From Brevundimonas sp. Leaf363 (lineage in GTDB: Bacteria > Pseudomonadota > Alphaproteobacteria > Caulobacterales > Caulobacteraceae), in the NCBI RefSeq assembly GCF_001424025.1, contig NZ_LMPZ01000004.1, forward strand, positions 217,458 to 281,457: a DNA stretch of 64,000 bases. The letters are read 5' to 3'. A program made the translations under genes and the position numbers. The notes below the pieces were generated by a model, which was not told the origin of the DNA, ran no database searches, and worked only from the letters and a program-made list of their open reading frames with translations. Below are positions 44,917 through 54,673 of the stretch, in pieces; the stretch's first letter is position 1; every line of letters begins with the position of its first letter.

Positions 44917-45924
44917 ATGCCCACTCGCGTCGCCATCAACGGTTTCGGTCGCATCGGCCGCAACATCCTCCGCTCGCTGGTGGAGCATGGCCGCACCGAC
45001 ATCGAGGTGGTGGCGATCAACGACCTCGGCCCCGTCGAGACCAACGCCCACCTGTTCCGCTACGACTCGGTGCACGGCCGGTTCGGCGGCACGGTCACGA
45101 CGGGCGAGGACTGGATCGACGTCGGCACGGGCAAGATCAAGGTCACGGCCGAGCGCGACCCGGCCAAGCTGCCGCACGCCGACCTGGGCGTCGACATCGC
45201 ATTCGAGTGCACCGGCATCTTCACGTCCAAGGACAAGGCCTCGGCCCACCTGACGGCCGGCGCCAAGCGCGTGCTGGTCTCGGCGCCCTGCGACGGCGCC
45301 GACAAGACCATCGTCTACAAGGTCAACCAGGACGTCCTGACAGCCGACGACATCGTCGTCTCGAACGGCAGCTGCACCACCAACGCCCTGGCCCCCGTCG
45401 CCAAGGTGCTGCACGACCTGTTCGGCATCGAGCGTGGCTACATGACCACCATCCACAGCTACACCGGCGACCAGCCGACGCTGGATACGATGCACAAGGA
45501 CCTGTACCGCGGCCGCGCGGCGGCCCTCAGCATGATCCCGACCTCGACCGGCGCCGCCAAGGCCCTGGGCCTGGTGCTGCCGGAGCTGAAGGGCAAGCTG
45601 GACGGCTCGTCGATCCGCGTCCCGACCCCGAACGTCTCGGTCATCGACCTGAAGGTCGTCTGCGGCCGCGAGACCTCGGTCGAGGAGATCAACGCCGCCC
45701 TGAAGGCCGCGTCGGACGGCGCCATGAAGGGCGTGCTAGGCGTCATCACCGAGCCGCTGGTCTCGCACGACATGAATCACATCGCCGCTTCGTCGACCGC
45801 CGCCCTGCCCCAGACCCAGGTCATCGAAGGCAAGCTGGCCCGCGTGCTCAGCTGGTACGACAACGAATGGGGCTTCTCGACCCGCATGGCCGACGTGGCC
45901 GCGGAGATGGCGAAGCATCTGTAA
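44917..45924 (+). CDS. gap: Glyceraldehyde-3-phosphate dehydrogenase
   Basis: The 335-residue type I GAPDH makes 1,3-bisphosphoglycerate with NAD. It starts MPTRVAINGFGRIGRNILRS and has the catalytic Cys in VSNGSCTTNALAPVAK and the substrate arginine region, and ends WYDNEWGFSTRMADV. The ATG at 44917 has AGGAG upstream (gcaggagccgcctccc); an upstream Met at 44875 adds unconserved sequence. It begins a gap-pgk-fba glycolysis cluster. The intergenic gap to pgk is filled by a repeat element, which may affect the shared transcript. Confidence 0.97.
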   Translation: MPTRVAINGFGRIGRNILRSLVEHGRTDIEVVAINDLGPVETNAHLFRYDSVHGRFGGTVTTGEDWIDVGTGKIKVTAERDPAKLPHADLGVDIAFECTGIFTSKDKASAHLTAGAKRVLVSAPCDGADKTIVYKVNQDVLTADDIVVSNGSCTTNALAPVAKVLHDLFGIERGYMTTIHSYTGDQPTLDTMHKDLYRGRAAALSMIPTSTGAAKALGLVLPELKGKLDGSSIRVPTPNVSVIDLKVVCGRETSVEEINAALKAASDGAMKGVLGVITEPLVSHDMNHIAASSTAALPQTQVIEGKLARVLSWYDNEWGFSTRMADVAAEMAKHL

Positions 45925-45934
45925 GACGCGATTT

Positions 45935-46059
45935 TCCTCCCCATCCTCGATGGGGAGGGGGACCGCTTGCGGTGGAGGGGCCGTTCAAGCGCGGCGTGTG
46001 TGATCACCCCTTCGTCTCGGCCGAAGGCCGAGCCACCTCCCCATCGAGGATGGGGAGGA
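45935..46059. repeat. Intergenic palindromic repeat, copy A3
   Basis: The most regular copy lies between gap and pgk. The 24-bp ends at 45935-45958 and 46036-46059 are perfect inverted copies, and each is also a hairpin (CTCCCCAT .. ATGGGGAG). The left half continues with ACCGCTTGCGGTGGAGGGGC. The pgk ribosome site (AGGAG at 46069) follows just outside the element. Confidence 0.88.
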
Positions 46060-46078
46060 GATAAGTCAGGAGCCTGAC

Positions 46079-47284
46079 ATGACCTTCCGCACCCTCGACG
46101 ACGCCCCCAAGGACCTCGGCGACCTCGCCGGCAAGACCGCCCTGGTGCGCGTGGATTTCAACGTCCCGATGGAGGACGGCCGGGTTACCGACGACACCCG
46201 CCTGCGCGTCGCCCTGCCGACGATCAACAAGCTGCGCGACGCCGGCGCCAAGGTCGCGCTGCTGGCCCACTTCGACCGACCCAAGGGCGAGCGCGTGCCG
46301 TCCATGAGCCTCAAGCCCGTGGTCGAGCCGCTGGAGACCCTGCTGGGCGCGCCCGTCCGCTTCGCCGAGGACTGCGTGGGTGATGAAGCCAAGGCCGTGC
46401 TCGCCGACCTCGATCCGGGCGGCGTCGTGCTTCTGGAGAACGTCCGCTTCCACAAGGGCGAGGAAAAGAACGACCCTGCCTTCGCGCAGCAGCTGGCTGA
46501 CCTGGGCGATCTCTACGTCAACGACGCCTTCTCGGCCGCCCACCGCGCCCACGCCTCGACCGAAGGCGTCGCGCACCTGATCCCTGCCTATGCCGGCGAG
46601 AGCATGCGCCGCGAGCTTGACGCGCTCGACGCCGCCCTGGGCAATCCGCAGAAGCCGGTGCTGGGCATCGTCGGCGGCTCCAAGGTCTCGACCAAGCTGG
46701 ACCTGTTGCAGAACCTGGTCGACAAGCTGGATCGCCTGGCCATCGGCGGCGGCATGGCCAACACCTTCCTGCACGCACAGGGCGTCGATATCGGCGGCTC
46801 GCTGTGTGAGAAGGACCTGGCCGACACCGCCCGCGCCATCATGGAAGAAGCCCGGGCCAAGGGCTGCGAGCTGCTGCTGCCTGTCGATGTCGTGGTCGCC
46901 CAGGAGATCAAGCCGGGCGTCGAAGCCGGCGTCCGTGCCCTGGATCGTATCGCCCCGGAGGACAAGATCCTCGACGCCGGTCCCGAGACTACCGCCCGCC
47001 TGAAGCGCGCCATGGACCTGTCCAAGACCCTGATCTGGAACGGCCCGCTCGGCGTCTTCGAAGTGCCGCCCTTCGACACCGCCACCGTCGAGGCCGCCAG
47101 GCACGCCGCCGAACTGACGAAGGCCGGCAAGCTGGTCGCGGTGGCCGGCGGCGGTGACACGGTCGCGGCCCTGAACCACGCGGGCGTCTCGGACGACATG
47201 ACCTTCGTCTCCACCGCCGGCGGCGCCTTCCTGGAGTGGATGGAGGGCAAGCCCCTGCCGGGCGTGGAAGCTCTCAAGCGCTGA
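46079..47284 (+). CDS. pgk: Phosphoglycerate kinase
   Basis: The 401-residue PGK transfers phosphate from 1,3-bisphosphoglycerate to ADP. It shows ALVRVDFNVPMEDGRVTDDTR (substrate Asp/Asn/Arg; residues about 22-42), LLAHFDRPKGERVPSMSL, VLLENVRFHKGEEKND, VNDAFSAAHRAHAST, and the nucleotide-domain motifs LGIVGGSKVSTK and AVAGGGDTVAAL. Normal length. The start ATG has AGGAG 5 bp upstream. The family's usual HxxRP stretch reads HFDRPKG here. Confidence 0.97.
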   Translation: MTFRTLDDAPKDLGDLAGKTALVRVDFNVPMEDGRVTDDTRLRVALPTINKLRDAGAKVALLAHFDRPKGERVPSMSLKPVVEPLETLLGAPVRFAEDCVGDEAKAVLADLDPGGVVLLENVRFHKGEEKNDPAFAQQLADLGDLYVNDAFSAAHRAHASTEGVAHLIPAYAGESMRRELDALDAALGNPQKPVLGIVGGSKVSTKLDLLQNLVDKLDRLAIGGGMANTFLHAQGVDIGGSLCEKDLADTARAIMEEARAKGCELLLPVDVVVAQEIKPGVEAGVRALDRIAPEDKILDAGPETTARLKRAMDLSKTLIWNGPLGVFEVPPFDTATVEAARHAAELTKAGKLVAVAGGGDTVAALNHAGVSDDMTFVSTAGGAFLEWMEGKPLPGVEALKR

Positions 47285-47363
47285 TCACAATCACGGCCTC
47301 GCGCTTGTAACAATGCGTGATCGGGACTAGGACGGCCGCCTCACCTTCGATCGGAGCCCCGCC

Positions 47364-48389
47364 ATGGATTTGTCCGCGCTGAACGCCGTCGCCCGCGCCA
47401 TGGTCGCGCCGGGCAAGGGCATCCTGGCCGCCGATGAATCCACCGGCACCATCCGCAAGCGCTTCGACGCCATCGGGGTCGAGAACACCGAGAGCAACCG
47501 CCGCGACTATCGCGAGCTGATGTTCCGCTCCGAGGCGATGAAGGCATCCATCTCGGGCGTCATCCTGTTCGAGGAGACGCTGTACCAGGACGCCGCCGAC
47601 GGCACGCCGCTGGTCGATCTGATCACCGCCGCCGGCTCGATCCCGGGCATCAAGGTGGACAAGGGCGCCTCCAAGATGGCGGGCTTCCCCGGCGAGACCA
47701 TCACCAAGGGCATGGACGGCCTGTCGAAGCGCGTGCGCGCCCACTACGAACGCGGCGCCCGCTTCGCCAAATGGCGCGGCGTCATCGACATCGCGGACGG
47801 CATACCCAGCTGGGGCTGCATCAAGTCCAACGCCCACGCCCTGGCCCGCTACGCCGCCATCTGTCAGCAGGAGCAGGTGGTGCCGATCGTCGAGCCGGAA
47901 ATCCTCATGGACGGCTCGCACGACATCACGCGCGCCGACGAGGTCACCCGATGGGTGCTGCAGACCGTCTTCAACGAACTGGCCGAGCAGCGCGTTCAGC
48001 TGGAAGGCATCATCCTGAAGCCCGGCATGGTCATCGCCGGCAAGGGCAGCGTGCGTCAGGCCGGCGTGCAGGAAGTGGCCGAACGCACCATCGCGGCGCT
48101 CAAGGCCACGGTCCCATCGGCTGTGCCCGGCATCGCCTATCTGTCCGGCGGCCAGAGCGACGAGCAGGCCACCGCCCACTTGGACGCGATGAACAAGATC
48201 GGCGGCTTCCCCTGGCCGATGACATTCTCCTACGGCCGCGCCCTGCAGGCGGCGCCCCAGCGCGCCTGGGGCGGCAAGCCGGAGAATATCGCCGCCGCCC
48301 AGCGCGAGTTCGGCCACCGCGCGCGCATGAACAGCCTGGCCTCGCTGGGCCAGTGGGACGTCAAGATGGAGACGAAGAAGGCGGCCTGA
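47364..48389 (+). CDS. Fructose-bisphosphate aldolase, class I
   Basis: The 341-residue class I (Schiff-base) aldolase shows GKGILAADESTGTIRKRF near the N-terminus, VPIVEPEIL and the active-site lysine in LEGIILKPGMVIAGKG, with a GGQSDEQAT phosphate-binding loop. It cleaves fructose-1,6-bisphosphate and closes the gap-pgk-fba cluster. The 79-bp gap to pgk contains TTGTAA and, 17 bp on, TAGGAC, a weak possible promoter. The eukaryote-like class I form beside gap and pgk is seen in several Alphaproteobacteria. Confidence 0.96.
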   Translation: MDLSALNAVARAMVAPGKGILAADESTGTIRKRFDAIGVENTESNRRDYRELMFRSEAMKASISGVILFEETLYQDAADGTPLVDLITAAGSIPGIKVDKGASKMAGFPGETITKGMDGLSKRVRAHYERGARFAKWRGVIDIADGIPSWGCIKSNAHALARYAAICQQEQVVPIVEPEILMDGSHDITRADEVTRWVLQTVFNELAEQRVQLEGIILKPGMVIAGKGSVRQAGVQEVAERTIAALKATVPSAVPGIAYLSGGQSDEQATAHLDAMNKIGGFPWPMTFSYGRALQAAPQRAWGGKPENIAAAQREFGHRARMNSLASLGQWDVKMETKKAA

Positions 48390-48414
48390 TCGGCCGCTTT
48401 CCGACCTCCACCGC

Positions 48415-49062
48415 CTACCAGCTGCCGTAGTACTGAGTGAAGTGCAGACGCACGTCGCGGTAATCCCGCTCGGCGTCTCGCATCTCGTCATCGGCCCGAC
48501 GCTCGTCGCGCCGCGCATCATCGATCTCGCGGCGCATGTCGCGCATGCGGTTCCGGATGCGGTCCTTCTCGTCGTCGCTCACGTCGGACCGGCCCAGATC
48601 CCGCTGGAAGCCGTCCAGCTTTTCCTGGCGGTCGCGCACGCGATCGCGGGCCGAGTTGATGGCGTTCTGCGCCGCTTCCACGGCTGCATAGGCGACATGG
48701 ACGGTCTCGCCGTCGCGGAACGCCGGCAGGAAGTCACGCTCCAGATGGGCCGGACAGACGCCGGCATAGCTGCCGCCCGTGCGCCCGGCGCGGAAGCCGT
48801 TGGCCGGCGTGCAGTATTGCCGCAGGCCGTCGGCGCGCGCCGACATATAGACCGCTTCCTCCGGCGCGACGCCGTATTTGGCGCAGGCCTCGACATGCTC
48901 GTTCAGGCGCGACATCGCATAGCCTGCCGCGCCGTCCGCATAGCCGACCTGGCCCCATGCGCCGGCCAGACACTGGTCCTCGCTCATGGTCGCGCACGAG
49001 CCCAGAAGGCTGAGCGCCGTCAAACCCCCAGCCGCCACCGCGCCCTTGATCCAGATGTTCAT
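48415..49062 (-). CDS. DUF2799 lipoprotein
   Basis: The 215-residue lipoprotein has the signal MNIWIKGAVAAGGLTALSLLGS-C with lipobox LLGSC (Cys23). The DUF2799 pattern follows: MSEDQCLAGAWGQVGYADGAAG, HVEACAKYGVAPEEAVYMSAR, CTPANGFRAGR and YAGVCP. A charged coiled-coil-like C-terminus rich in Asp/Arg (about residues 135-205) ends in YYGSW. Function of the family is unknown. Four conserved cysteines suggest disulphides in the periplasm. Monocistronic; convergent with the aldolase and divergent from the pseudouridine synthase. Confidence 0.88.
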   Translation of the reverse strand: MNIWIKGAVAAGGLTALSLLGSCATMSEDQCLAGAWGQVGYADGAAGYAMSRLNEHVEACAKYGVAPEEAVYMSARADGLRQYCTPANGFRAGRTGGSYAGVCPAHLERDFLPAFRDGETVHVAYAAVEAAQNAINSARDRVRDRQEKLDGFQRDLGRSDVSDDEKDRIRNRMRDMRREIDDARRDERRADDEMRDAERDYRDVRLHFTQYYGSW

Positions 49063-49091
49063 CGTCGCCTCCCCAAACGTCGATCGCCATC

Positions 49092-50165
49092 ATGCCAAGC
49101 GGAGCCGTTGACGCCAACCCTTGCTCCTCGCGACATGAGGCGGCATCCAGAGCCGTGGATGCGATTGACGACGATTTCGAGCCGACCGACACCGCGCCCG
49201 CCACGCGCCTGACGGTGCGATTGGAGGCGTCCTCCGACCGGTTGGACAAAACACTGGCCGCCGCCCTGCCCGCGTTATCCCGCGCCCGCATCCAGGCCTT
49301 GATGGCCGAGGGTGTCGTCACCCTCGACGGCGCGCCGCTGACGTCCGGGTCGGGCCGCACGACGGCGGGCGACTACGCCGTCGACCTGCCTGCCCCTCGC
49401 CCCGCCGATCCGCAGCCCGAGCCGATCCTGCTGACCGTCCTGTTCGAGGACGCCGACCTGATCGTGGTCGACAAGCCCGCCGGCATGGCCGCCCACCCGG
49501 CGCCCGGGACGCCGGACGGCACCCTGGTCAACGCCCTGCTGGCCCACTGCGGCGACAGCCTGTCGGGCGTGGGCGGGGTACTGCGGCCGGGCATTGTCCA
49601 CCGCCTGGATAAGGACACCTCAGGCGTCATGGTCGCCGCCAAGTCCGACCGCGCCCACGCGGGCCTCTCGGCCCTGTTCGCGACCCACGACATCGAACGC
49701 ACCTACATCGCCCTGACCCGCGGCGCGCCGTCCCCCGCCAAGGGCCGCATCGAAACGCGCATCGGCCGCTCGTCATCCGATCGCAAGAAGATGGCCGTGC
49801 TGAAAGCCGGCGGCCGCGACGCCGTCACCGACTACGTTGTCCAGTCGACCTTCGGCCAGCCCGCCAAGGCCGGCGGCGCGCCGATGGCCGGCCGCGTCGC
49901 CTGCACCCTGCACACCGGCCGCACCCACCAGATCCGCGTCCATCTGGCGTCCAGGGGCGCCCCCATCCTCGGCGATCCCGTCTATGGCTCGGGCAGCCCG
50001 ACCACGCCGGTCAAGGCCGCCATCGCCGAAGCCGGCCTGACCCGCCAGGCCCTGCACGCCGCCGTCCTCGGCTTTGTCCACCCGATCACTGGGAAGGCCC
50101 TGCGCTTTGAAACTGCGCCGCCCCCCGATATGCAGTCTCTCGAAGCCCTGCTCGCCGCCCTCTGA
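49092..50165 (+). CDS. RluA/RluD-family rRNA pseudouridine synthase
   Basis: The 357-residue product combines an S4 RNA-binding domain (RLDKTLAAALPALSRARIQALMAEGVV) and a pseudouridine synthase domain with the catalytic Asp motif PGIVHRLDKDTSGVMV. Other blocks are FEDADLIVVDKPAGMAAHP and CTLHTGRTHQIRVHLAS. The arrangement and length fit RluD, which modifies helix 69 of 23S rRNA. In Caulobacterales rluD commonly lies near rpoH, as here. The first 30 or so residues are unconserved, so a GTG at 49155 is an alternative start. Confidence 0.93.
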   Translation: MPSGAVDANPCSSRHEAASRAVDAIDDDFEPTDTAPATRLTVRLEASSDRLDKTLAAALPALSRARIQALMAEGVVTLDGAPLTSGSGRTTAGDYAVDLPAPRPADPQPEPILLTVLFEDADLIVVDKPAGMAAHPAPGTPDGTLVNALLAHCGDSLSGVGGVLRPGIVHRLDKDTSGVMVAAKSDRAHAGLSALFATHDIERTYIALTRGAPSPAKGRIETRIGRSSSDRKKMAVLKAGGRDAVTDYVVQSTFGQPAKAGGAPMAGRVACTLHTGRTHQIRVHLASRGAPILGDPVYGSGSPTTPVKAAIAEAGLTRQALHAAVLGFVHPITGKALRFETAPPPDMQSLEALLAAL

Positions 50166-50177
50166 CTGGAGCCGCCC

Positions 50178-51158
50178 ATGCGTTGGTTGTCGTTGATCCT
50201 TCTCGCCTTCGCCGTCTTGGTCTCGCCGGCGTGCGCGCAGGAGCGTCCCGTCCGTGTCCTTTATCTGAGCCAGTCGGTCGGGTGGCTGCATGAGCCGGTG
50301 AAGCGCGTCGACGGCGCCCTGTCGTCGTCCGAGGTGACCATGCAGACTTGGGCACGCGACACCGACGCCTTCACCGTCGAGGTGACGCAGGACGCACGCG
50401 ACATCACCCCCGCCAAGTTGGCCGATCTGGACGTGCTGGTCTTTTACACCACCGGCGCCCTGCCCATCGACCAGGCGACCTGGACCGCCATCCAGGACTG
50501 GATCGCCTCCGGGCGTGGCGGGTTCGTCGGCCTGCACAGCGCGGCCGACACCGCCCTGGCTTTCCCGGGCGGCGACGTGGCTTACCGCGACTTCATCGGC
50601 GGCGTCTTCGACGGCCACCCCTGGACCCAGGGCACGCCCATCCGCCTGACCAATCTGGAGCCGACCCACCCGCTGGCCGCGACCTGGCCCGACGGGACGG
50701 AATACGCCGAAGAGATCTATCAGTACGCTGGCTTCCGGCCCGAGACCGTTCGCGTCCTCCAGACCCTGGACATGAGCTTCGGCCCCATCCGCCGGCCCTA
50801 TACGGTTCCCGTCGCCTGGGTGAAGCCGATCGGCGCGAACGGCCGCGTCTTCTTCACCAACCTGGGCCACACCCCCTCGACCTGGAACGACCCGCGCTTC
50901 CGCGACCAGGTGATCGCCGGCATCCGCTGGGTCGCCCACCGCACCGACGCCCCGATGACGCCCAACCCGGATGTCCAGAACCAGGCCGCTTTGACCGCCT
51001 TCGCCGCCGTCCACGGTCTGTCGCCCCTCACCCCTGCGGACGCCGCCGCGACCGCCGCCGCCATCCGCGCCCTCCAGCCGCTCAGTCCAGACAAGCACGA
51101 CGGCCAGACGGCCGAATGGGACCGCGCCAACCAACGCATCCTCGACAGCCTGGACTGA
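50178..51158 (+). CDS. Exported ThuA-like domain protein
   Basis: The 326-residue protein has a Sec signal (MRWLSLILLAFAVLVSPACAQ) and a ThuA-like/GATase-like domain. Strand and loop blocks are VRVLYLSQSVGWLHE, DLDVLVFYTTGALP, WIASGRGGFVGLHSAADTA, FDGHPWTQG, and GRVFFTNLGHTPSTW. ThuA proteins are implicated in trehalose and other sugar metabolism; a flavodoxin-like GATase fold is used, but no catalytic triad can be asserted. It lies 12 bp after the pseudouridine synthase and is probably co-transcribed with it. The residues after about 255 are unconserved. Function unknown. Confidence 0.9.
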   Translation: MRWLSLILLAFAVLVSPACAQERPVRVLYLSQSVGWLHEPVKRVDGALSSSEVTMQTWARDTDAFTVEVTQDARDITPAKLADLDVLVFYTTGALPIDQATWTAIQDWIASGRGGFVGLHSAADTALAFPGGDVAYRDFIGGVFDGHPWTQGTPIRLTNLEPTHPLAATWPDGTEYAEEIYQYAGFRPETVRVLQTLDMSFGPIRRPYTVPVAWVKPIGANGRVFFTNLGHTPSTWNDPRFRDQVIAGIRWVAHRTDAPMTPNPDVQNQAALTAFAAVHGLSPLTPADAAATAAAIRALQPLSPDKHDGQTAEWDRANQRILDSLD

Positions 51159-51175
51159 GGCGCCGAGCGCCGGTC

Positions 51176-51204
51176 TTGAAAAGCAACTGACTCTGTTCTA
51201 TATA
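51176..51204 (+). promoter_or_regulatory. rpoH promoter
   Basis: TTGAAA (51176-51181), 17 bp, then TATATA (51199-51204) forms a near-consensus housekeeping promoter, and the extended CTTGAAA is also compatible with the -35 of a sigma-32 promoter. It is about 170 bp ahead of the rpoH ATG, leaving a long leader. Caulobacter rpoH is known to be autoregulated by sigma-32 and a housekeeping promoter, so dual use is plausible. Confidence 0.7.
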
Positions 51205-51237
51205 GCGCTCCACAGGCGCGAGTGGCGCCGAGGTCAC

Positions 51238-51257
51238 GGTCACGCTTACGTGTGACC
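51238..51257 (+). promoter_or_regulatory. Hairpin in the rpoH leader RNA
   Basis: GGTCAC-8 bp-GTGACC gives a perfect 6-bp stem about 34-53 bases into the predicted rpoH leader. It may help shape the leader of rpoH mRNA, where temperature-sensitive structures are known in other bacteria. No terminator run follows. Role is speculative. Confidence 0.4.
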
Positions 51258-51377
51258 ATCCGCCCCTAACAACGGCGGAAACTCATCGCCACTTGTCCGG
51301 TTGAGGGGTGAGGCGTCGGTGCACATTGGGTGGTCGACTCCGCAGGACCCGCTCGTTTCGACGGTCGGAGGGACCAG

Positions 51378-52265
51378 ATGGCTGCCACTAAAACGCTCGC
51401 GGTTATGTCGCCTGAACAGGGACTGTCGCGCTATCTCACGGAAATCCGCAAGTTTCCGATGCTGACCAAGGACGAGGAATTCATGCTGGCCAAGCGTTGG
51501 TCCGAGCATGAGGATCCCGAGGCCGCGCATCGCCTCGTCACCTCGCACCTGCGCCTCGTGGCCAAGATCGCCATGGGCTATCGCGGCTACGGCCTGCCGA
51601 TCGGCGAAGTGATTTCAGAAGGCAACGTCGGCCTGATGCAGGCCGTCAAGAAGTTCGACGCCGACAAGGGCTTCCGCCTGGCCACCTACGCCATGTGGTG
51701 GATCCGCGCCTCGATCCAGGAATACATCCTGCGCAGCTGGTCGCTCGTGAAGATGGGCACGACCGCCGCGCAGAAGAAGCTGTTCTTCAACCTGCGCAAG
51801 GCCAAGAGTCAGATCTCGGCCTTCGAGGAAGGCGACCTGCACCCCGAGCACCTCTCGGCCATCGCCACCAAGCTGGGCGTGTCGGAAGAGGACGTCACCA
51901 ACATGAACCGCCGCCTCGGCGGCGACGCCTCGCTGAACGCGCCCCTGCGCGCCGATGGCGAAAGCGAGTGGCAGGACTGGCTGGCCGACGACACGGCCGT
52001 GTCTCAGGAGACAGCCCTGGCCGACAGCGAGGAGAAGTCGCTGCGCATGGGCCTGCTCCAGGAAGCCATGGAAGAGCTGACCGACCGCGAGAAGCACATC
52101 CTGACCGAGCGCCGCCTCAAGGACGACCCGGTGACGCTGGAAGAGCTGGCCGGCCAGTACGGCGTGTCGCGCGAGCGCGTGCGCCAGATCGAGGTGCGCG
52201 CCTTCGAGAAGCTGCAAAAGGCCATGCGCGCCGCCGCCGAAGAGCGGAACCTGGTCGACGCGTGA
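51378..52265 (+). CDS. rpoH: RNA polymerase heat-shock sigma factor RpoH (sigma-32)
   Basis: The 295-residue sigma factor has region 1.2 (LSRYLTEIRKFPMLTKDEEFML), region 2 with the core-binding and -10 recognition blocks (GYRGYGLPIGEVISEGNVGLMQAVKKFDADKGFRLATYAMWWIRASIQEYI; residues about 72-122), the RpoH-specific RpoH-box region QKKLFFNLRKAKSQI, and region 4 with VTLEELAGQYGVSRERVRQIEVRAFEKLQ. It directs heat-shock transcription. I use the ATG at 51378 (MAATKTLAVMSPEQ), which has GGAGGGA upstream; an earlier Met at 51330 has none. Followed by repeat copy A4. Confidence 0.97.
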   Translation: MAATKTLAVMSPEQGLSRYLTEIRKFPMLTKDEEFMLAKRWSEHEDPEAAHRLVTSHLRLVAKIAMGYRGYGLPIGEVISEGNVGLMQAVKKFDADKGFRLATYAMWWIRASIQEYILRSWSLVKMGTTAAQKKLFFNLRKAKSQISAFEEGDLHPEHLSAIATKLGVSEEDVTNMNRRLGGDASLNAPLRADGESEWQDWLADDTAVSQETALADSEEKSLRMGLLQEAMEELTDREKHILTERRLKDDPVTLEELAGQYGVSRERVRQIEVRAFEKLQKAMRAAAEERNLVDA

Positions 52266-52276
52266 CGCGAGACGGT

Positions 52277-52405
52277 TCTCCTCCCCATCCTCGATGGGGA
52301 GGTGGCTTGGCCTTCTTCAGGCCGAGACGGAGGGGCAGTTCAAGCGCCGCGTGTGAGGCGCCCCTCCACCGCAAGCGGTCCCCCTCCCCATTTCATGGGG
52401 AGGAA
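52277..52405. repeat. Intergenic palindromic repeat, copy A4
   Basis: The element lies between the convergent rpoH and the receiver-protein genes. Left half CCTCCCCATCCTCGATGGGG with a second stem, GGCTTGGCCTTC/TTCAGGCCGAG. The right half (from 52355) is almost identical in reverse complement to the left half of copy A1 at 9317, over more than 50 bp. Fills the convergent gap entirely. Confidence 0.87.
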
Positions 52406-52410
52406 AGGCC

Positions 52411-53220
52411 TCAGCTCGCCTTCGCCTGCAGCGTCTCCGGCGCCGCCAGCGCCAGCAACGCGCCGATCGGGCCGGCCAAGCTGGCCTTGGTCACCGCGCC
52501 GCCGACCAGATGGCTTTCCAACCCCGCCGCCGCGATCGCCAACCGCGCGTCGCTGGTCTTGATGGCCAGCGCCTTCAGCGTCTCGGCCTGCTGACGCGCC
52601 GCGCGCACGCCCTGGGCCGGATCGGTGTCGAACTGCGCCAGGGTCGCCGCCAGGATTCGCAGCGCCTGATCCTTGACCGAGGCGTTGGCCGCCGCGCCGG
52701 TCGCCGGCTTGTCACTCTTGCGCTTGGCCGGCCCGGCGTACTCGCCCGAGTTGAACCGCCGCCTGTCCGGCCCGACGTATCCGATCGCCTCGACCCAGTC
52801 GCGCGGCCGCAGGGCCACGTTCTCGATCCGCTTGAACAGATCGGTGCTGGTGAAGGGCTTTCGAAGAAACTCATGCACGCCGCTGTCGCGCGCGCCCTTA
52901 ATGGTCGAGGCCGTCGCGTCGGCCGTGACCATGATGATCGGCGCCCGCCGACACGTCAGGCTGGAGCGACGGATGCGCCGCGACAGGCTCTCGCCGTCAA
53001 GTCCGGCCCCGCTCCGTTCGGTCAGCACCAGGCCGGGGTCCACGTCGCGGATCATCTGTAAGGCCCGCTCCTCGGTCGCCTCCACGAAGATCTCGCGCGC
53101 GCCCATGCCCTTCAGGACGTCCATGATCAGACGCGACGACGCCAGGTTGGGATCGGCGATCACCACGCGGCGGACCGCCGGTGCGATCCGGTTCAACACT
53201 TTCGGGTCGGGCGCGAACAA
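52411..53220 (-). CDS. Receiver-domain protein with Asp-to-Glu phospho-site
   Basis: The 269-residue protein has an N-terminal receiver (about residues 17-135). The acidic position Asp23 (VVIADPN), Thr99 (IIMVTADAT) and Lys121 (FLRKPF) are conserved. The residue at the phospho-acceptor position is Glu68 (LVLTERSGAGLDG), where active receivers have Asp. Glu often mimics the phosphorylated state. The C-terminal part (about 170-269) is Ala-rich helical with no DNA-binding motif I recognise and could be an oligomerisation or effector helix bundle. No kinase is adjacent. It may be a constitutive scaffold or decoy, or an output module driven by binding alone. Confidence 0.85.
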   Translation of the reverse strand: MFAPDPKVLNRIAPAVRRVVIADPNLASSRLIMDVLKGMGAREIFVEATEERALQMIRDVDPGLVLTERSGAGLDGESLSRRIRRSSLTCRRAPIIMVTADATASTIKGARDSGVHEFLRKPFTSTDLFKRIENVALRPRDWVEAIGYVGPDRRRFNSGEYAGPAKRKSDKPATGAAANASVKDQALRILAATLAQFDTDPAQGVRAARQQAETLKALAIKTSDARLAIAAAGLESHLVGGAVTKASLAGPIGALLALAAPETLQAKAS

Positions 53221-53322
53221 ATCGGTCTCCGGTCAGACCGTCCGGCTTAATCCGTGCAGGTTAAGGCTCAGTTTGCGCCTTGGGCCGGAAAGGCTTTCGC
53301 CGTCGCGGGCTTGGCCCCGAAC

Positions 53323-54618
<1,296 letters not shown>

Positions 54619-54673
54619 AAGACCGCTCCGCTGATTGCGCGGGGTCTATAGCGGCGGAATCGGTCCGTGTCCC

